Source: Pseudomonadota bacterium
Lineage (GTDB): Bacteria > Pseudomonadota > Gammaproteobacteria > Steroidobacterales > Steroidobacteraceae
Reading direction: 5' to 3'
Length of the DNA: 55,486 bases
Assembly (NCBI GenBank): GCA_021787615.1
Contig: JAJYLP010000011.1
Coordinates: 1 to 55,486 of the forward strand
In this document: positions 32,461 to 41,792 of the stretch, piece by piece
How the letters are laid out: every line of letters starts with the position of its first letter
Position numbering within the stretch: the stretch's first letter is position 1
Position numbers and translations under genes: made by a program
The notes under the pieces: generated by a model
Told to the model about the DNA's origin: nothing
What the model saw: the letters and a program-made list of their open reading frames with translations, nothing else
Database searches by the model: none

Positions 32461-33257
32461 GGAACTGGTCCTAGCGGTAGACCCGGGATTCCGAGAATGC
32501 TCCCGATTCGAGACGCAACGGAATGGACACGTTCTGTCACAAACCTGGTGAGCGCATCGAAATCAGGAGCCGATAATTGTGTCACCACATGCGCGAGCCG
32601 GGTAGCCTGTACAGTATCGACAGATGAGAAGCGCTGTGCGACGACGTGACAGGCCTGCATCGCGAGTGCTTTTTCGGGCGGCTGCAGCAATGCTGTCATT
32701 GCCTGGCCAAGCTGATTTGCTGTAATTACGTCGGGCCGTAGATTCAAGGCTTGCCATTTGTCCCCGGTGAACGCGTGCCCATGGTCAATCAACCAAGCCT
32801 CGCCGGGTGCGCCGACGAGGAGATTGCCGGGATGTCGATCCGCATTCGCGATCCAGTCGTCAAAGGCTGCGGCAGAGTACCAATGGGGCCAAGCTCGCAG
32901 TAATTGCTCCCAAGCCATCGGACTCTGAAGATCGAGGTGTCGTAGGGCAGACTGGCAAGGAAGCGCCTCGACCGCAAATGCCGGCGCAACGGTGAGTCCG
33001 TGAGCGGTCATCACCGGGGAATTGGGATAGTCGGTACGGCGCACTTCGACAAGAAATCCCCGTGGGATCGGGAGACCGACTATTCGTCCCAGGACGGATG
33101 CGAGCAATTCGTTGACCAGCTGGCGATCCGGCAGAAGTTTGACATACGCCAAGAGACGTGCCGAGCCAACTTCGATAAGTCCGCGATAGGTTTCGTTGAC
33201 GCCTTTGTCGTCTGTCAGGATCGTGCCGCCAGGGAGCGCATGTCCGAGCTCGATCAT
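32457..33257 (-). CDS. HipA_2-like protein kinase linked to BREX
   Basis: The 266-aa protein shows kinase landmarks. The ATP-site Lys is in LLAYVKLLP (near residue 38), a paired Glu lies in VNELLASVLGRIVGLPIPRG, the catalytic loop is DDWIANADRHPGNLLV (near 148), and the metal-binding Asp is in WLIDHGHAF. The ADRHxGNLL...IDHGH pattern is that of the HipA_2 family, relatives of the HipA toxin kinase without its N-terminal lobe. It starts 40 bp after brxL on the same strand, so it is probably part of the BREX transcript. Its substrate is unknown; a HipA-like role (translation arrest by phosphorylation) is inference. Confidence 0.78.
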   Translation of the reverse strand: MIELGHALPGGTILTDDKGVNETYRGLIEVGSARLLAYVKLLPDRQLVNELLASVLGRIVGLPIPRGFLVEVRRTDYPNSPVMTAHGLTVAPAFAVEALPCQSALRHLDLQSPMAWEQLLRAWPHWYSAAAFDDWIANADRHPGNLLVGAPGEAWLIDHGHAFTGDKWQALNLRPDVITANQLGQAMTALLQPPEKALAMQACHVVAQRFSSVDTVQATRLAHVVTQLSAPDFDALTRFVTERVHSVASRIGSILGIPGLPLGPVP

Positions 33258-33297
33258 AAGATCCCTGGTTCTGGCCCGACGCTGTGATGCATGGCAG

Positions 33298-35337
33298 TCA
33301 GGTGGCTCCTAGCACTTTTATAGCGGCGATCTTCGGGTCGCCGTAAAAGATCGGGTCCACCTGTTCCATGATGTCGGCACTCACGTCGAGAAAGTTCCGT
33401 TTGTTCTCGATCGGGATCAGCGCGCGCTTGGCGCCGTTGTCCTTGGCGACTTGAAGGGGTTCCGTCAGGGAGCGGAGCGGCTTGATGTTGCCCTGGACGC
33501 TCATATCGCCCAGGATCAGCAACGCAGGACTGACGGGCGCTTTGCGCAGGGCGGAGTACGCGGCCACAAAAAGAGCCACGCCGATCTCCGCCTCCACCCG
33601 GTTCGCCAGCAGATCGATGAGCTCGACGTGTAGATCGGAGGTGTCCAAGTCGCGAGCGACGCCGAGCTCCGCCTTCTTTGCATGCAGGAAGCTGAACGCC
33701 CGCTGGACCGATTCCTTGGCGGCGCCGGCAATGCCACCCGCGAGTTTCAGCTTCCCGGTACCGGTCGAAATGGAGACCTCCAGGCGATAGAGGCCCACCG
33801 TTCCATCGGCGGTCACTCCGGCTGTGTAGGCGGTTCCCGGAGCGACCGGATCCTGCGAGATGAGATCCCGCCCGCCCTGCTCCGGCACACCGACGAACTT
33901 CTCCTCGCCGCTGTCGTTCAATGTGTAGCTGAAGGACGTGTGGTAGTACTCGAAGGAGCCCATCTTCTTCAGCTGCTCCTTCACGCGCCGACGACCCTCG
34001 AGGGCGAGCTCCAGAATCTCCGCCAAGTCAGCCTGCGAGACCTCCCCGTGCGGGAAGAGGATCTTCATCAGCCCCGAGACGGTCTTGCGCACCGCTTTGC
34101 GGTCGCGAGCATTCAAGTGAGCGCCGAGCGAGAAATGGCGGTCGATGATTTCAGTGAAATTGTGCCGGCGCATCTCGCGCAGCGATTCGGCGAGGTAATC
34201 GACCACGAACCCGTAATGATCCGTGAAGAGATCATTGCGCATCTTCGGGATCTCCCACCCCGGGAGATAGCAGTGCATCCGATCGATGAACGCCATATCG
34301 TCGCGGATGATGTCCGGCATCGGCGCAAAGAGATGCCCCGTCTGCACCATCACGTCGACCGGCTGATTGGTGTTGCCGAACATCGCAATGCTGGCATCCC
34401 CGGAAACCGCCTCTTGGCCGCGCTGAAAGGTGCCCGACTCGCAGAAGGTCTTCATCGTGGTGACGACCTCCTTCGGCATCTTCTGCAGGTCCGCGACCTC
34501 ATCGAACCCGACGACGTCCCAGATCTGCACCATGCCCTTCTGCCGGCCGGACATGTGTCCGAAGAGGTTCGCCACGGTGGTGCCGCCCGTGAGCAGCGCG
34601 GCGTACGGGGAGATCTCCTGGATGACATAGGTCTTGCCCGTGCCGCGCGGCCCCAGTTCGACCAAGTTGTAGTTGCGCTCCGCGAGCGGAATCAGCCGCA
34701 GCAGGAAGAGCATCTTGAGACGCCGTGACATCTCCCCGGGCTCGTAGCCCATGCTGCGCAGCATGAAGTCGAGCCACTCGTCGGTGGTGAATTCCTTCCG
34801 AACCCGCCGGTAGTCCTCCAGATCGAAAGTGGCGATCTGGATGGGCGTGAGCTTCTCGATCCAGAAAGGGTTCTTGCCGCCTGACTCCTCATCGGACTCG
34901 AAGCGCATGTCCACCTGCGCCCACACCCCGCCCATGACCAGGCGCTCGTACTCCCGCACGTAGTGCTCCGGGATGTGCACGTTCTTGTGGCCGAAGTTCG
35001 TGACGTCGGCCCAATAATCCGAATCGACGAGCCGGACTTTGACCTTGTCGATGAACGAATGACGCCCGCGATCCTTGACCGTCGCCTGCGCCTTCATGGA
35101 TTCATCGGCCCGGATGTAATTGTGGGCGAGCGTGTCGTTGACGACCTGCATCCCCATCTGGATCGCGACCTCGTCGGATGAGGCGCAGTACTTGCCGAGC
35201 AGGAACTCGAGGACGAACACCGGCACATTGGCGCCGACCTTTACCTTGCGCACGAGGTCCTTGCGGACCACCTTGCCGGCGAAAAGGCGATTCACCTTGT
35301 CATCGAGTGCGTCACGGGCGGGGGTTGAGGCAGTCAT
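33298..35337 (-). CDS. brxL: BrxL, Lon-like AAA+ BREX protein
   Basis: The 679-aa protein is the type-1 BREX hallmark. It begins with an N-terminal region (DDKVNRLFAGKVVRKDLVRK), has a AAA+ core with Walker A GPRGTGKTY near residue 232 and Walker B VVGFDEVADLQ near 279, and ends with a Lon-protease-like fold (ILGDMSVQGNIKPL, then ALIPIENKRNFLDVS). In characterised systems BrxL forms DNA-binding hexamers and is needed for phage exclusion, not for methylation. It follows pglZ after 3 bp. Confidence 0.93.
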   Translation of the reverse strand: MTASTPARDALDDKVNRLFAGKVVRKDLVRKVKVGANVPVFVLEFLLGKYCASSDEVAIQMGMQVVNDTLAHNYIRADESMKAQATVKDRGRHSFIDKVKVRLVDSDYWADVTNFGHKNVHIPEHYVREYERLVMGGVWAQVDMRFESDEESGGKNPFWIEKLTPIQIATFDLEDYRRVRKEFTTDEWLDFMLRSMGYEPGEMSRRLKMLFLLRLIPLAERNYNLVELGPRGTGKTYVIQEISPYAALLTGGTTVANLFGHMSGRQKGMVQIWDVVGFDEVADLQKMPKEVVTTMKTFCESGTFQRGQEAVSGDASIAMFGNTNQPVDVMVQTGHLFAPMPDIIRDDMAFIDRMHCYLPGWEIPKMRNDLFTDHYGFVVDYLAESLREMRRHNFTEIIDRHFSLGAHLNARDRKAVRKTVSGLMKILFPHGEVSQADLAEILELALEGRRRVKEQLKKMGSFEYYHTSFSYTLNDSGEEKFVGVPEQGGRDLISQDPVAPGTAYTAGVTADGTVGLYRLEVSISTGTGKLKLAGGIAGAAKESVQRAFSFLHAKKAELGVARDLDTSDLHVELIDLLANRVEAEIGVALFVAAYSALRKAPVSPALLILGDMSVQGNIKPLRSLTEPLQVAKDNGAKRALIPIENKRNFLDVSADIMEQVDPIFYGDPKIAAIKVLGAT

Positions 35338-35340
35338 GGC

Positions 35341-37884
35341 TCAGGTTCCAAGTTCCACAGGGATATCGGCCGGTGAGCGATAGAGCTCGGCATCGGTGCG
35401 CGGGTCCTGGATGACGACGCGCAACGTCCGGGCCCGATCGTCATCGAGGAGGAAGGCGACCGTCACGGGCTTGCCGGGAACGAGTTTCACGGTCCCGGTA
35501 TCCCGATCGAGCTCCCCGTCCACTACCATGCCGGCGCGGCCGACCTGCCGACCGTCGGTGAGCAGCAGCGGCAGCACTGCCTGCTCGGCGCTCAGCAGGT
35601 CACCCTGCAGCACGATGCTGAAAATGCGATTGGTGATCTTGGCCGGCACACCGGTCACTGACAGTGAGCCCGCCGCAGGCGGCAGGGCGCCGCTGCCGCG
35701 CGAGCGCACCGTGAGCACCGGGATCAGGATCTCCTGCAGCGAGGCCGCCCCGTGATGGAAGGCGAGGTCCCCGCCCGCCTTGAAGACCCCACAGCCGCGG
35801 GGAAAGACAAAATCAAGATCCGAATCGTAGCCGAGCGCCGTCGCCGCCACTCGCACGCAGCCCGCGGGCGTCTTGCCGCCTCGTCCGATCCAGCAGCGCC
35901 GGTGCAGTTCGATTGTCTCGCCGCCGGGGGCATCCATGCGCATGGACTCCTCGCGCTCGGAGGCGAACAGGTGTCCGTGATCCGCCGCCACCACGGCCTC
36001 TGCGATGCCGACGCCCGCCAGCTTGCGGACGGCGCGGGCCAGATTGTCGATCACCGTGTGCATCACTTGGCGCGCCTGGTAGGTGAAACCCCCTTCGCCG
36101 GCATGATCGAGCTCCTGGGAGCGGACGATCACGACCTGAGCGCCGTCCACCTTCTTTGCGAGCTTCGAGCGCGGCAGTCCCAGCAGCTCATCCAGCGTCA
36201 AATCGACGAGTCCGGGGATCCGCGCGGCGAGGAATTTTCGCCGGCTCGGCCAGTCCGGCAGGAACGCCCCCTCGATCCGTGAGCCGAGCTTTCCGCCCTG
36301 CTCGACGACCGCAAAGCTGGCGGAAGCACCGGGAAGGAGCGCAGCCATCCCGACCGGAGTGATGCTCGGGAGCGCAGCCACGGCAGCCTTGATTTGCACC
36401 TCAGCGACGGAAGCACCGTCCGGTGGCTGCAGCCGCTGCGCGAGCTCGACGCCCATCTCATAGCGCATCGCGTCCACGAAAAAGTAAGCCACCGGCTTCG
36501 GCCTGCCGTTCACCACCTCGCTGAAGACGTGCGACTGGTGCAGAGCGCCAGGCACGGTCCACGCTGCACCCTCGAGCGCGCGGGTGAACCCTTCCGCCAT
36601 GACCTGACAGGCATCCTCGTAGGCACGCCTCACCAGGCCAAGCGCGCGCTCATCGAGTTCCTCCTCGACGCGACCGGCGAGCCACTCCAGCCGCCGATGC
36701 ATCTGGTCGAGCCGGAACCAGCCTTGGGCATCCGTGTAGGTGCTGATCCAGGCAGTCACGCCGCCAGTGAGCCTGCGCGCGGCCCCCTGCACTCCCTGTG
36801 CCTCCCTCCCGAGCTCCGCCAATTGCCGGCAGGCATTCCATTGCACACTGCGCGGGATGTCCTGCCGAACCCAGAAGCTCGACTCGTGGCGCTCGATGAG
36901 CTGCAGCGCCTCATCGAACCGCCGCTCGGCAATCAACGCCGAGCACCGATCCAGCACCGCGCGCTCCGCAAATCGGAAAGTGTCGATCGAGGTGAGCGAT
37001 TCGACCGCCAGGGTTGCCTTCACCAGACCGAGTTCCGCCTCGATCCGATCCGCACCCACGGCATACTCGCTGGGGAAGCGATCCCGAAGCCCGCGCACCA
37101 GCTCGGCCGCCGACGTCCGCTGATCCTGAGTCCTCGGCAGCGGAACGCCTTCCACGCAATCCGGTGCGGGACCGGCCAGCGCACCCCTGAACTCGTTCAC
37201 CAGGAGATACCGCAGAGCCACAGCGCGCGCCTTCGCGGGAGCGGTGTCCTCGGGCAGCTCGAGACCGCAGGAGGAGTGAATCAGCTTGATGAGCTCGCCC
37301 GAGGCGTCCTTGGCGAGGATCACCTCGTCCCGCGCCTCGTTCATCAGCCAATCAGGCAGGATCCCGCCGCGGGGCTCGTCCTCGAATATCATCTTGAGGA
37401 GCGAGGGCGGCTCCCCACCGCTAGCGCCCGCCGACGCCCGAGCGAGATCTTCGTAGGACACTCTCTCCGGCGCCAGCAACTCGTCGATCACGCCATCGGT
37501 GTAAACCTGACGGAGCGCATTGCGGGCGAGGCTCTTCAACTGCGGCTCGTAGCAAGTACCGGCCTTCTCGAGCTCGAGGAGGAGGGATTCCCTGGCATTG
37601 GCGCGACGGCCCGGAACGTAAATGACGAAATCGAGCGGATCGTCCTGACTCACGTACGGCTCGACGCGCGAGCGCAGCTCGAGGAATGAGCCGTCGAATT
37701 CGGTGAGCTGTGCTCGAGTCCCCGCAATCGACACCGCGACCATCGACCCCGGTTCCTTCGGGCCACCGCGCAGCTCCGCGAAGAAGGGGGCGAATTCCTG
37801 CCGAGCGTCGTACCACACGACGACATGATGCTTCTTGATGCGGCTCGCGAGCTGCCCCGCGATGTATTCGTGCAGTGGATGCAT
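35341..37884 (-). CDS. pglZ: PglZ, BREX alkaline-phosphatase-superfamily protein
   Basis: The 847-aa protein starts MHPLHEYIAGQLASRIKKHHVVVWYD, the common PglZ opening. The phosphatase-like core has metal-site segments YFFVDAMRYEMGVEL (near residue 470) and VVAADHGHLFASER (near 633), followed by a beta-rich C-terminal domain. PglZ is the one protein shared by all BREX types; its enzymatic role is not settled. Its ATG overlaps the pglX stop by one base. Confidence 0.93.
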   Translation of the reverse strand: MHPLHEYIAGQLASRIKKHHVVVWYDARQEFAPFFAELRGGPKEPGSMVAVSIAGTRAQLTEFDGSFLELRSRVEPYVSQDDPLDFVIYVPGRRANARESLLLELEKAGTCYEPQLKSLARNALRQVYTDGVIDELLAPERVSYEDLARASAGASGGEPPSLLKMIFEDEPRGGILPDWLMNEARDEVILAKDASGELIKLIHSSCGLELPEDTAPAKARAVALRYLLVNEFRGALAGPAPDCVEGVPLPRTQDQRTSAAELVRGLRDRFPSEYAVGADRIEAELGLVKATLAVESLTSIDTFRFAERAVLDRCSALIAERRFDEALQLIERHESSFWVRQDIPRSVQWNACRQLAELGREAQGVQGAARRLTGGVTAWISTYTDAQGWFRLDQMHRRLEWLAGRVEEELDERALGLVRRAYEDACQVMAEGFTRALEGAAWTVPGALHQSHVFSEVVNGRPKPVAYFFVDAMRYEMGVELAQRLQPPDGASVAEVQIKAAVAALPSITPVGMAALLPGASASFAVVEQGGKLGSRIEGAFLPDWPSRRKFLAARIPGLVDLTLDELLGLPRSKLAKKVDGAQVVIVRSQELDHAGEGGFTYQARQVMHTVIDNLARAVRKLAGVGIAEAVVAADHGHLFASEREESMRMDAPGGETIELHRRCWIGRGGKTPAGCVRVAATALGYDSDLDFVFPRGCGVFKAGGDLAFHHGAASLQEILIPVLTVRSRGSGALPPAAGSLSVTGVPAKITNRIFSIVLQGDLLSAEQAVLPLLLTDGRQVGRAGMVVDGELDRDTGTVKLVPGKPVTVAFLLDDDRARTLRVVIQDPRTDAELYRSPADIPVELGT

Positions 37885-40800
37885 CAGGCGCTCCCGGTCG
37901 CGCGCACTCGTCGGCCCCTCGATCGACGGCCCCGGTTCTGAGCCACGGGCGCCTGAAAAAGGCTGTCCAGAGCGGCCTTGACGGCCGGCGAGGTTCGCTC
38001 ACGGACGAGGTCTTCGAGGGATCCCGTTGGATTCTCGCGCGCGACCCACTTGCCCTCGCTGTTTTCGACCCAGAACACGTCCTCGAGCCCATGAGCAATC
38101 GCGAGGCTGCGATCCTTCGCGCATTTCGCGACGACGCGCTCGGGCCAGAGGTGCATCGCCAGGTGCGCCCAGTCGTACTCACCCGCGCAGAGCGCATCCC
38201 AGGTGGCCTTCAGCTCCTTCTGCCACGATTTACACTGCGGGACGAGCCGCCACAAAGGTGCGAAGTTGATAACGACGCCGTCGTCGAGATCGGGGCTCCA
38301 GAGCGGCGCGATGCGCTGGATCTCCTCGAGAAACGCCCGCAGCTCGGCGACGAATGCCTCCTGTTCGTCAATCTGCTTGCGCTCAGCGCGCGCAGGGTTT
38401 TCGCCGAACTCGCGATGCATCGATTCAAGGCGCTGCTCTTCGTGCAGGAGTTTCGGGGTCGCATACTCGTGTTGTACGCGAAAGAGCGTATCTTTCGTGA
38501 ACGCGTGGATATAGAGCCACACGGAATAGCTGCCCGAGGGCGTCGCCAGCTGCCAATAGATCGGCGCCTTGCGTCGGCTCTTGGAGTACATCTTGATGTG
38601 CAGCGGGAAGAATTCCCGAGAAAGCCAGGCGCGCACATCGTGCGGCGGCTCCCAGCCAATTCGTTCAGCAATCTGATTGACCCGCGCCGCCAAGTCCGCC
38701 GCATGACCCGCATCGTCTAACAGAATGTCAGGGGGATTCTTTGGCGCCTCACCCTCGGGCCACATGCCCGGGGAGCGGGCCGACAGGGGATCGAAGGGGT
38801 CGGGCTCCGACGGAACGCCACGTTCACCGGTCGCAAGCCGCGGGTCAAAGCGGCCGAAAGCGACGCCGACGAGCCACGAGGCTGTTGCACCAGTGTCAAC
38901 GCCTTCCGGGAGTTCGTCCTCGCTCGGGTCATCGCCCTCCTCGTCTTCCGCATCCTTCGCCTCCATATCGGCAGACGCACCGATGGAAAATTCATCTGAC
39001 AGGACGCCATTTCCCGCCTGATAGAGACGCTCAACGTCATCGACAGTAATGCCATAAAGAAGATTTACTCCCGCCTCCAATTCTCGCACGACGGCGGAGT
39101 AAGCATCATCTATCGCGTGACTGTTGAACCGCCCACCGCGGGCGCACAGTTCCGCCGGAAGCACGAAAGCCAGAGACGTTTCATTGATAACATCCCTGCT
39201 TCTCTGCAGAGACCACGCCTTTCGCGCAAGAGTTCCGAGTTCAGCGCTGATGTTCGCCGGGGCAGGCAACGCATCCACGTAGTTGTAGGTCTTGTGCTGG
39301 GCGCAAACAAGATTCAGCCACGCGGCAACGAGCCTGGAGTTGAGCAGCGCTAGAAGGGACCAAATGTCCGCCCTGTCGTTCCGAACGTGGATAGCCGTCC
39401 CCTCGAACGAGAACGCGTGTCCGGCTGGCATCACCTGCGCGGTAAACTGCGTAGTTCTCTTTCCGTAGCAAAGTCCGGGTCGGCCGTAGTCGGCCTCCGC
39501 TTGAATCTTGAATCCGTAGTTTCCATTGAGGTACGGATAGCGCCCAATCACATCGGCCTTCGCTTCGCGCCCGGAGTCTTCCCACAACACAACGTGTGTG
39601 GTTGATTTGTAGAAAGGAGCCGGCTTAGTGCCATGCACGAGAAACATCCATCTGTTTTCCGACCCGATGTCTGTCTCTCGCACCTCCCACAATAGACGAT
39701 GAAATCGCGTCGAAGCGCCAAACCCCTGTTGCGCTTTAGCGCCAAGCGAAAGCAGATTGCCTCCTGCCGCAGCCAGCGTGAGCAGCGCCTCCGGCGCCTG
39801 ATAGACGAATGCTGACCCGGGCACAGATCTGAACACCGACGGATGCAGCTCATAGCGACGAGTGGTGGACTCTAACGCCGGGTCTCGCACCGCATGACGA
39901 AAGGAATTCGCCTTATCATTGGTATGGCGACAATCAAGAAAGACGGTTCGGGGTCTAAAGTGCTGGGGTGAGCCAGCGGCTTCGATACAGTAAGCCGCCG
40001 CCTCTACGTTCGCACCGTCCATCACGCCCTCCCCCAGGTCCGCGAACACGAGGAGATTGTCACCCTCGAGCAGCACTTCCTCGCGCCACTTCTGGAAGCT
40101 GGAGAGAAAGAATCCGGTCCTCGAAGTGATGGCGCCGAGGCAGCCGCGACTCAAAAGAAGTTCGATGCCGCGTTCTACGAAAGCCGCATAGACGTCGTTC
40201 TTCGTCCTGGGGTACGCCCGGTCGAAGTCCTTCTTCGCGCGGGTGCTTCCGGCACCAAAGGGGGGATTCATCAGCACGACATCGAACTTCTCTTCTGCGG
40301 TCTCAAGGAGACCCAAGCCCTGGATCGCATCATCGGCAAAGAGCCGCTTGCGGGTAGTGAGGCGCGTGCCCTCCTCGGCAACGAACCGGCGCAGCGCCTC
40401 GCGGATTCTCGGCTCCGGGGACTCGATGTAGTCGATCTGGCCCGACTCGCTCGCCCTCGTCAGGAGATTCTCGACGCGGAGCAGGATCCCGAGGTCACCG
40501 GCGAGCTTCAGTGCTCCCACGAGCTCACCGAACACCCGGCCGAGCGCCTCGTCTCCCAGCCGCACCACGAATTCCTCCGTCAACCGATCGTCGGTCACCA
40601 GCGGCTCGGCCACGACGATGTTCGATTTGCGAATCCGCGGCCGATCCTCCCGTTTGATGCCGAAGTCGCGATACGCGCGCTGCGCTCTCATCCAGAGGGC
40701 CAGCTGCGCAATCTGCGCACAGCGCGCATCAATATCGACGCCGTGCAGATTGTGCGCCAGGATCAACCCCGGCAGCGCGTGACGGAGCGCCTCGAGGGTC

Positions 40801-41792
40801 GGATAGTCTTCCTGGAGTGTTCTGTCGGTCGCCTCGCTCTTCGGGCTCTGCGGGTCGGCGTGCGCCTCCTCGTAGATCGTCACGAGCAGTTCGAATGCGT
40901 AAAGCAGGAAGTGGCCGCTGCCGCACGCCGGGTCGAGCACCTTGAGGTCGCGGGGATCCTTCTTCTCGCGCGGTGCAAAGGTCTCCCCCGGCCTGCGCAC
41001 CAGGTATTCGCCGCGCTCCGCCAGCGCCGTCTTGGCGGCGCGCATCTCGTACCAGATGCGCCCCAGCGTATTGTCCGTGAGGAACTGCACGACGTAGCGT
41101 GGCGTGAAGAACTGGTTGCGAACCGCGAGCTCTCGGCTGTTGCGCGGCGCCTGACTCTCCTCGCGCATCTTTCGACGCTCGTCTGAGCCGTTAAAGTATT
41201 GATACACCCAGCCGATGGTTTCGTCCTCGCGCCAGACCGGTGCGAGCTCGGATGCATTCAGGATCGAAAGCAGCGCCTCGAACGTTGCGCGCTTCGGCCA
41301 CAGGACCGAGGCGGGATCGCGGCGATCGAAGAGCACCTTCACTTCCGTCGAGAGCTCATCGAAGAGCGATTCGATGTAGAGCCGATAGCCGGCCGCATCG
41401 GGCAACAGGGCGACGCCTGGCGCAAGTCCGCAGAACTCCCGGTAGCCGGAGGATTGCTCACCACGCGTGACGCACTCCTGCACCAGTTCGCGGGCCTCCA
41501 GCATCTTCAGCGCCCCGAATCGGTTCAGCGCCGTGAACGCCGCATCACGCAGGTAGTCGGCCACACTATCGGCGGCGCTCATCCCTGCCGCTCGCTTGTG
41601 CTCGAGGGCCGCGACGATCTTCGCGCGTTGCAGCGCGCGCTGCGACGAGAGATGTCGGCCGGCCTGCTCCGCCCAGCCGCCCCTCGGGTCGACATCGAAG
41701 TCCGCGAATAACTGGGCGGCGAAATCCTCCTCCAGGAGCGTGCGCAGCCGCTGGGTCGCGCGCTCGATGGCGTTGCGGGTGGCCTTATCCAC
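37884..41792 (-). CDS. pglX: PglX, BREX adenine-specific DNA methyltransferase
   Basis: The 1302-aa protein (GTG start, 8-bp overlap with the upstream gene) methylates a host DNA motif to mark self. The SAM-binding motif I is LDPACGSGHFLLYAFELL near residue 286 and the catalytic motif IV is DVVLMNPPFGAGS near 507, a gamma-class N6-adenine type. The target-recognition part is in the C-terminal half, followed by an acidic stretch (EAKDAEDEEGDDPSEDELPEG) and a C-terminal extension (LYIHAFTKDTLFRVQHEYAT) ending in a basic tail. Length is slightly above the usual 1200. The frame is intact. Confidence 0.93.
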   Translation of the reverse strand: MDKATRNAIERATQRLRTLLEEDFAAQLFADFDVDPRGGWAEQAGRHLSSQRALQRAKIVAALEHKRAAGMSAADSVADYLRDAAFTALNRFGALKMLEARELVQECVTRGEQSSGYREFCGLAPGVALLPDAAGYRLYIESLFDELSTEVKVLFDRRDPASVLWPKRATFEALLSILNASELAPVWREDETIGWVYQYFNGSDERRKMREESQAPRNSRELAVRNQFFTPRYVVQFLTDNTLGRIWYEMRAAKTALAERGEYLVRRPGETFAPREKKDPRDLKVLDPACGSGHFLLYAFELLVTIYEEAHADPQSPKSEATDRTLQEDYPTLEALRHALPGLILAHNLHGVDIDARCAQIAQLALWMRAQRAYRDFGIKREDRPRIRKSNIVVAEPLVTDDRLTEEFVVRLGDEALGRVFGELVGALKLAGDLGILLRVENLLTRASESGQIDYIESPEPRIREALRRFVAEEGTRLTTRKRLFADDAIQGLGLLETAEEKFDVVLMNPPFGAGSTRAKKDFDRAYPRTKNDVYAAFVERGIELLLSRGCLGAITSRTGFFLSSFQKWREEVLLEGDNLLVFADLGEGVMDGANVEAAAYCIEAAGSPQHFRPRTVFLDCRHTNDKANSFRHAVRDPALESTTRRYELHPSVFRSVPGSAFVYQAPEALLTLAAAGGNLLSLGAKAQQGFGASTRFHRLLWEVRETDIGSENRWMFLVHGTKPAPFYKSTTHVVLWEDSGREAKADVIGRYPYLNGNYGFKIQAEADYGRPGLCYGKRTTQFTAQVMPAGHAFSFEGTAIHVRNDRADIWSLLALLNSRLVAAWLNLVCAQHKTYNYVDALPAPANISAELGTLARKAWSLQRSRDVINETSLAFVLPAELCARGGRFNSHAIDDAYSAVVRELEAGVNLLYGITVDDVERLYQAGNGVLSDEFSIGASADMEAKDAEDEEGDDPSEDELPEGVDTGATASWLVGVAFGRFDPRLATGERGVPSEPDPFDPLSARSPGMWPEGEAPKNPPDILLDDAGHAADLAARVNQIAERIGWEPPHDVRAWLSREFFPLHIKMYSKSRRKAPIYWQLATPSGSYSVWLYIHAFTKDTLFRVQHEYATPKLLHEEQRLESMHREFGENPARAERKQIDEQEAFVAELRAFLEEIQRIAPLWSPDLDDGVVINFAPLWRLVPQCKSWQKELKATWDALCAGEYDWAHLAMHLWPERVVAKCAKDRSLAIAHGLEDVFWVENSEGKWVARENPTGSLEDLVRERTSPAVKAALDSLFQAPVAQNRGRRSRGRRVRATGSA

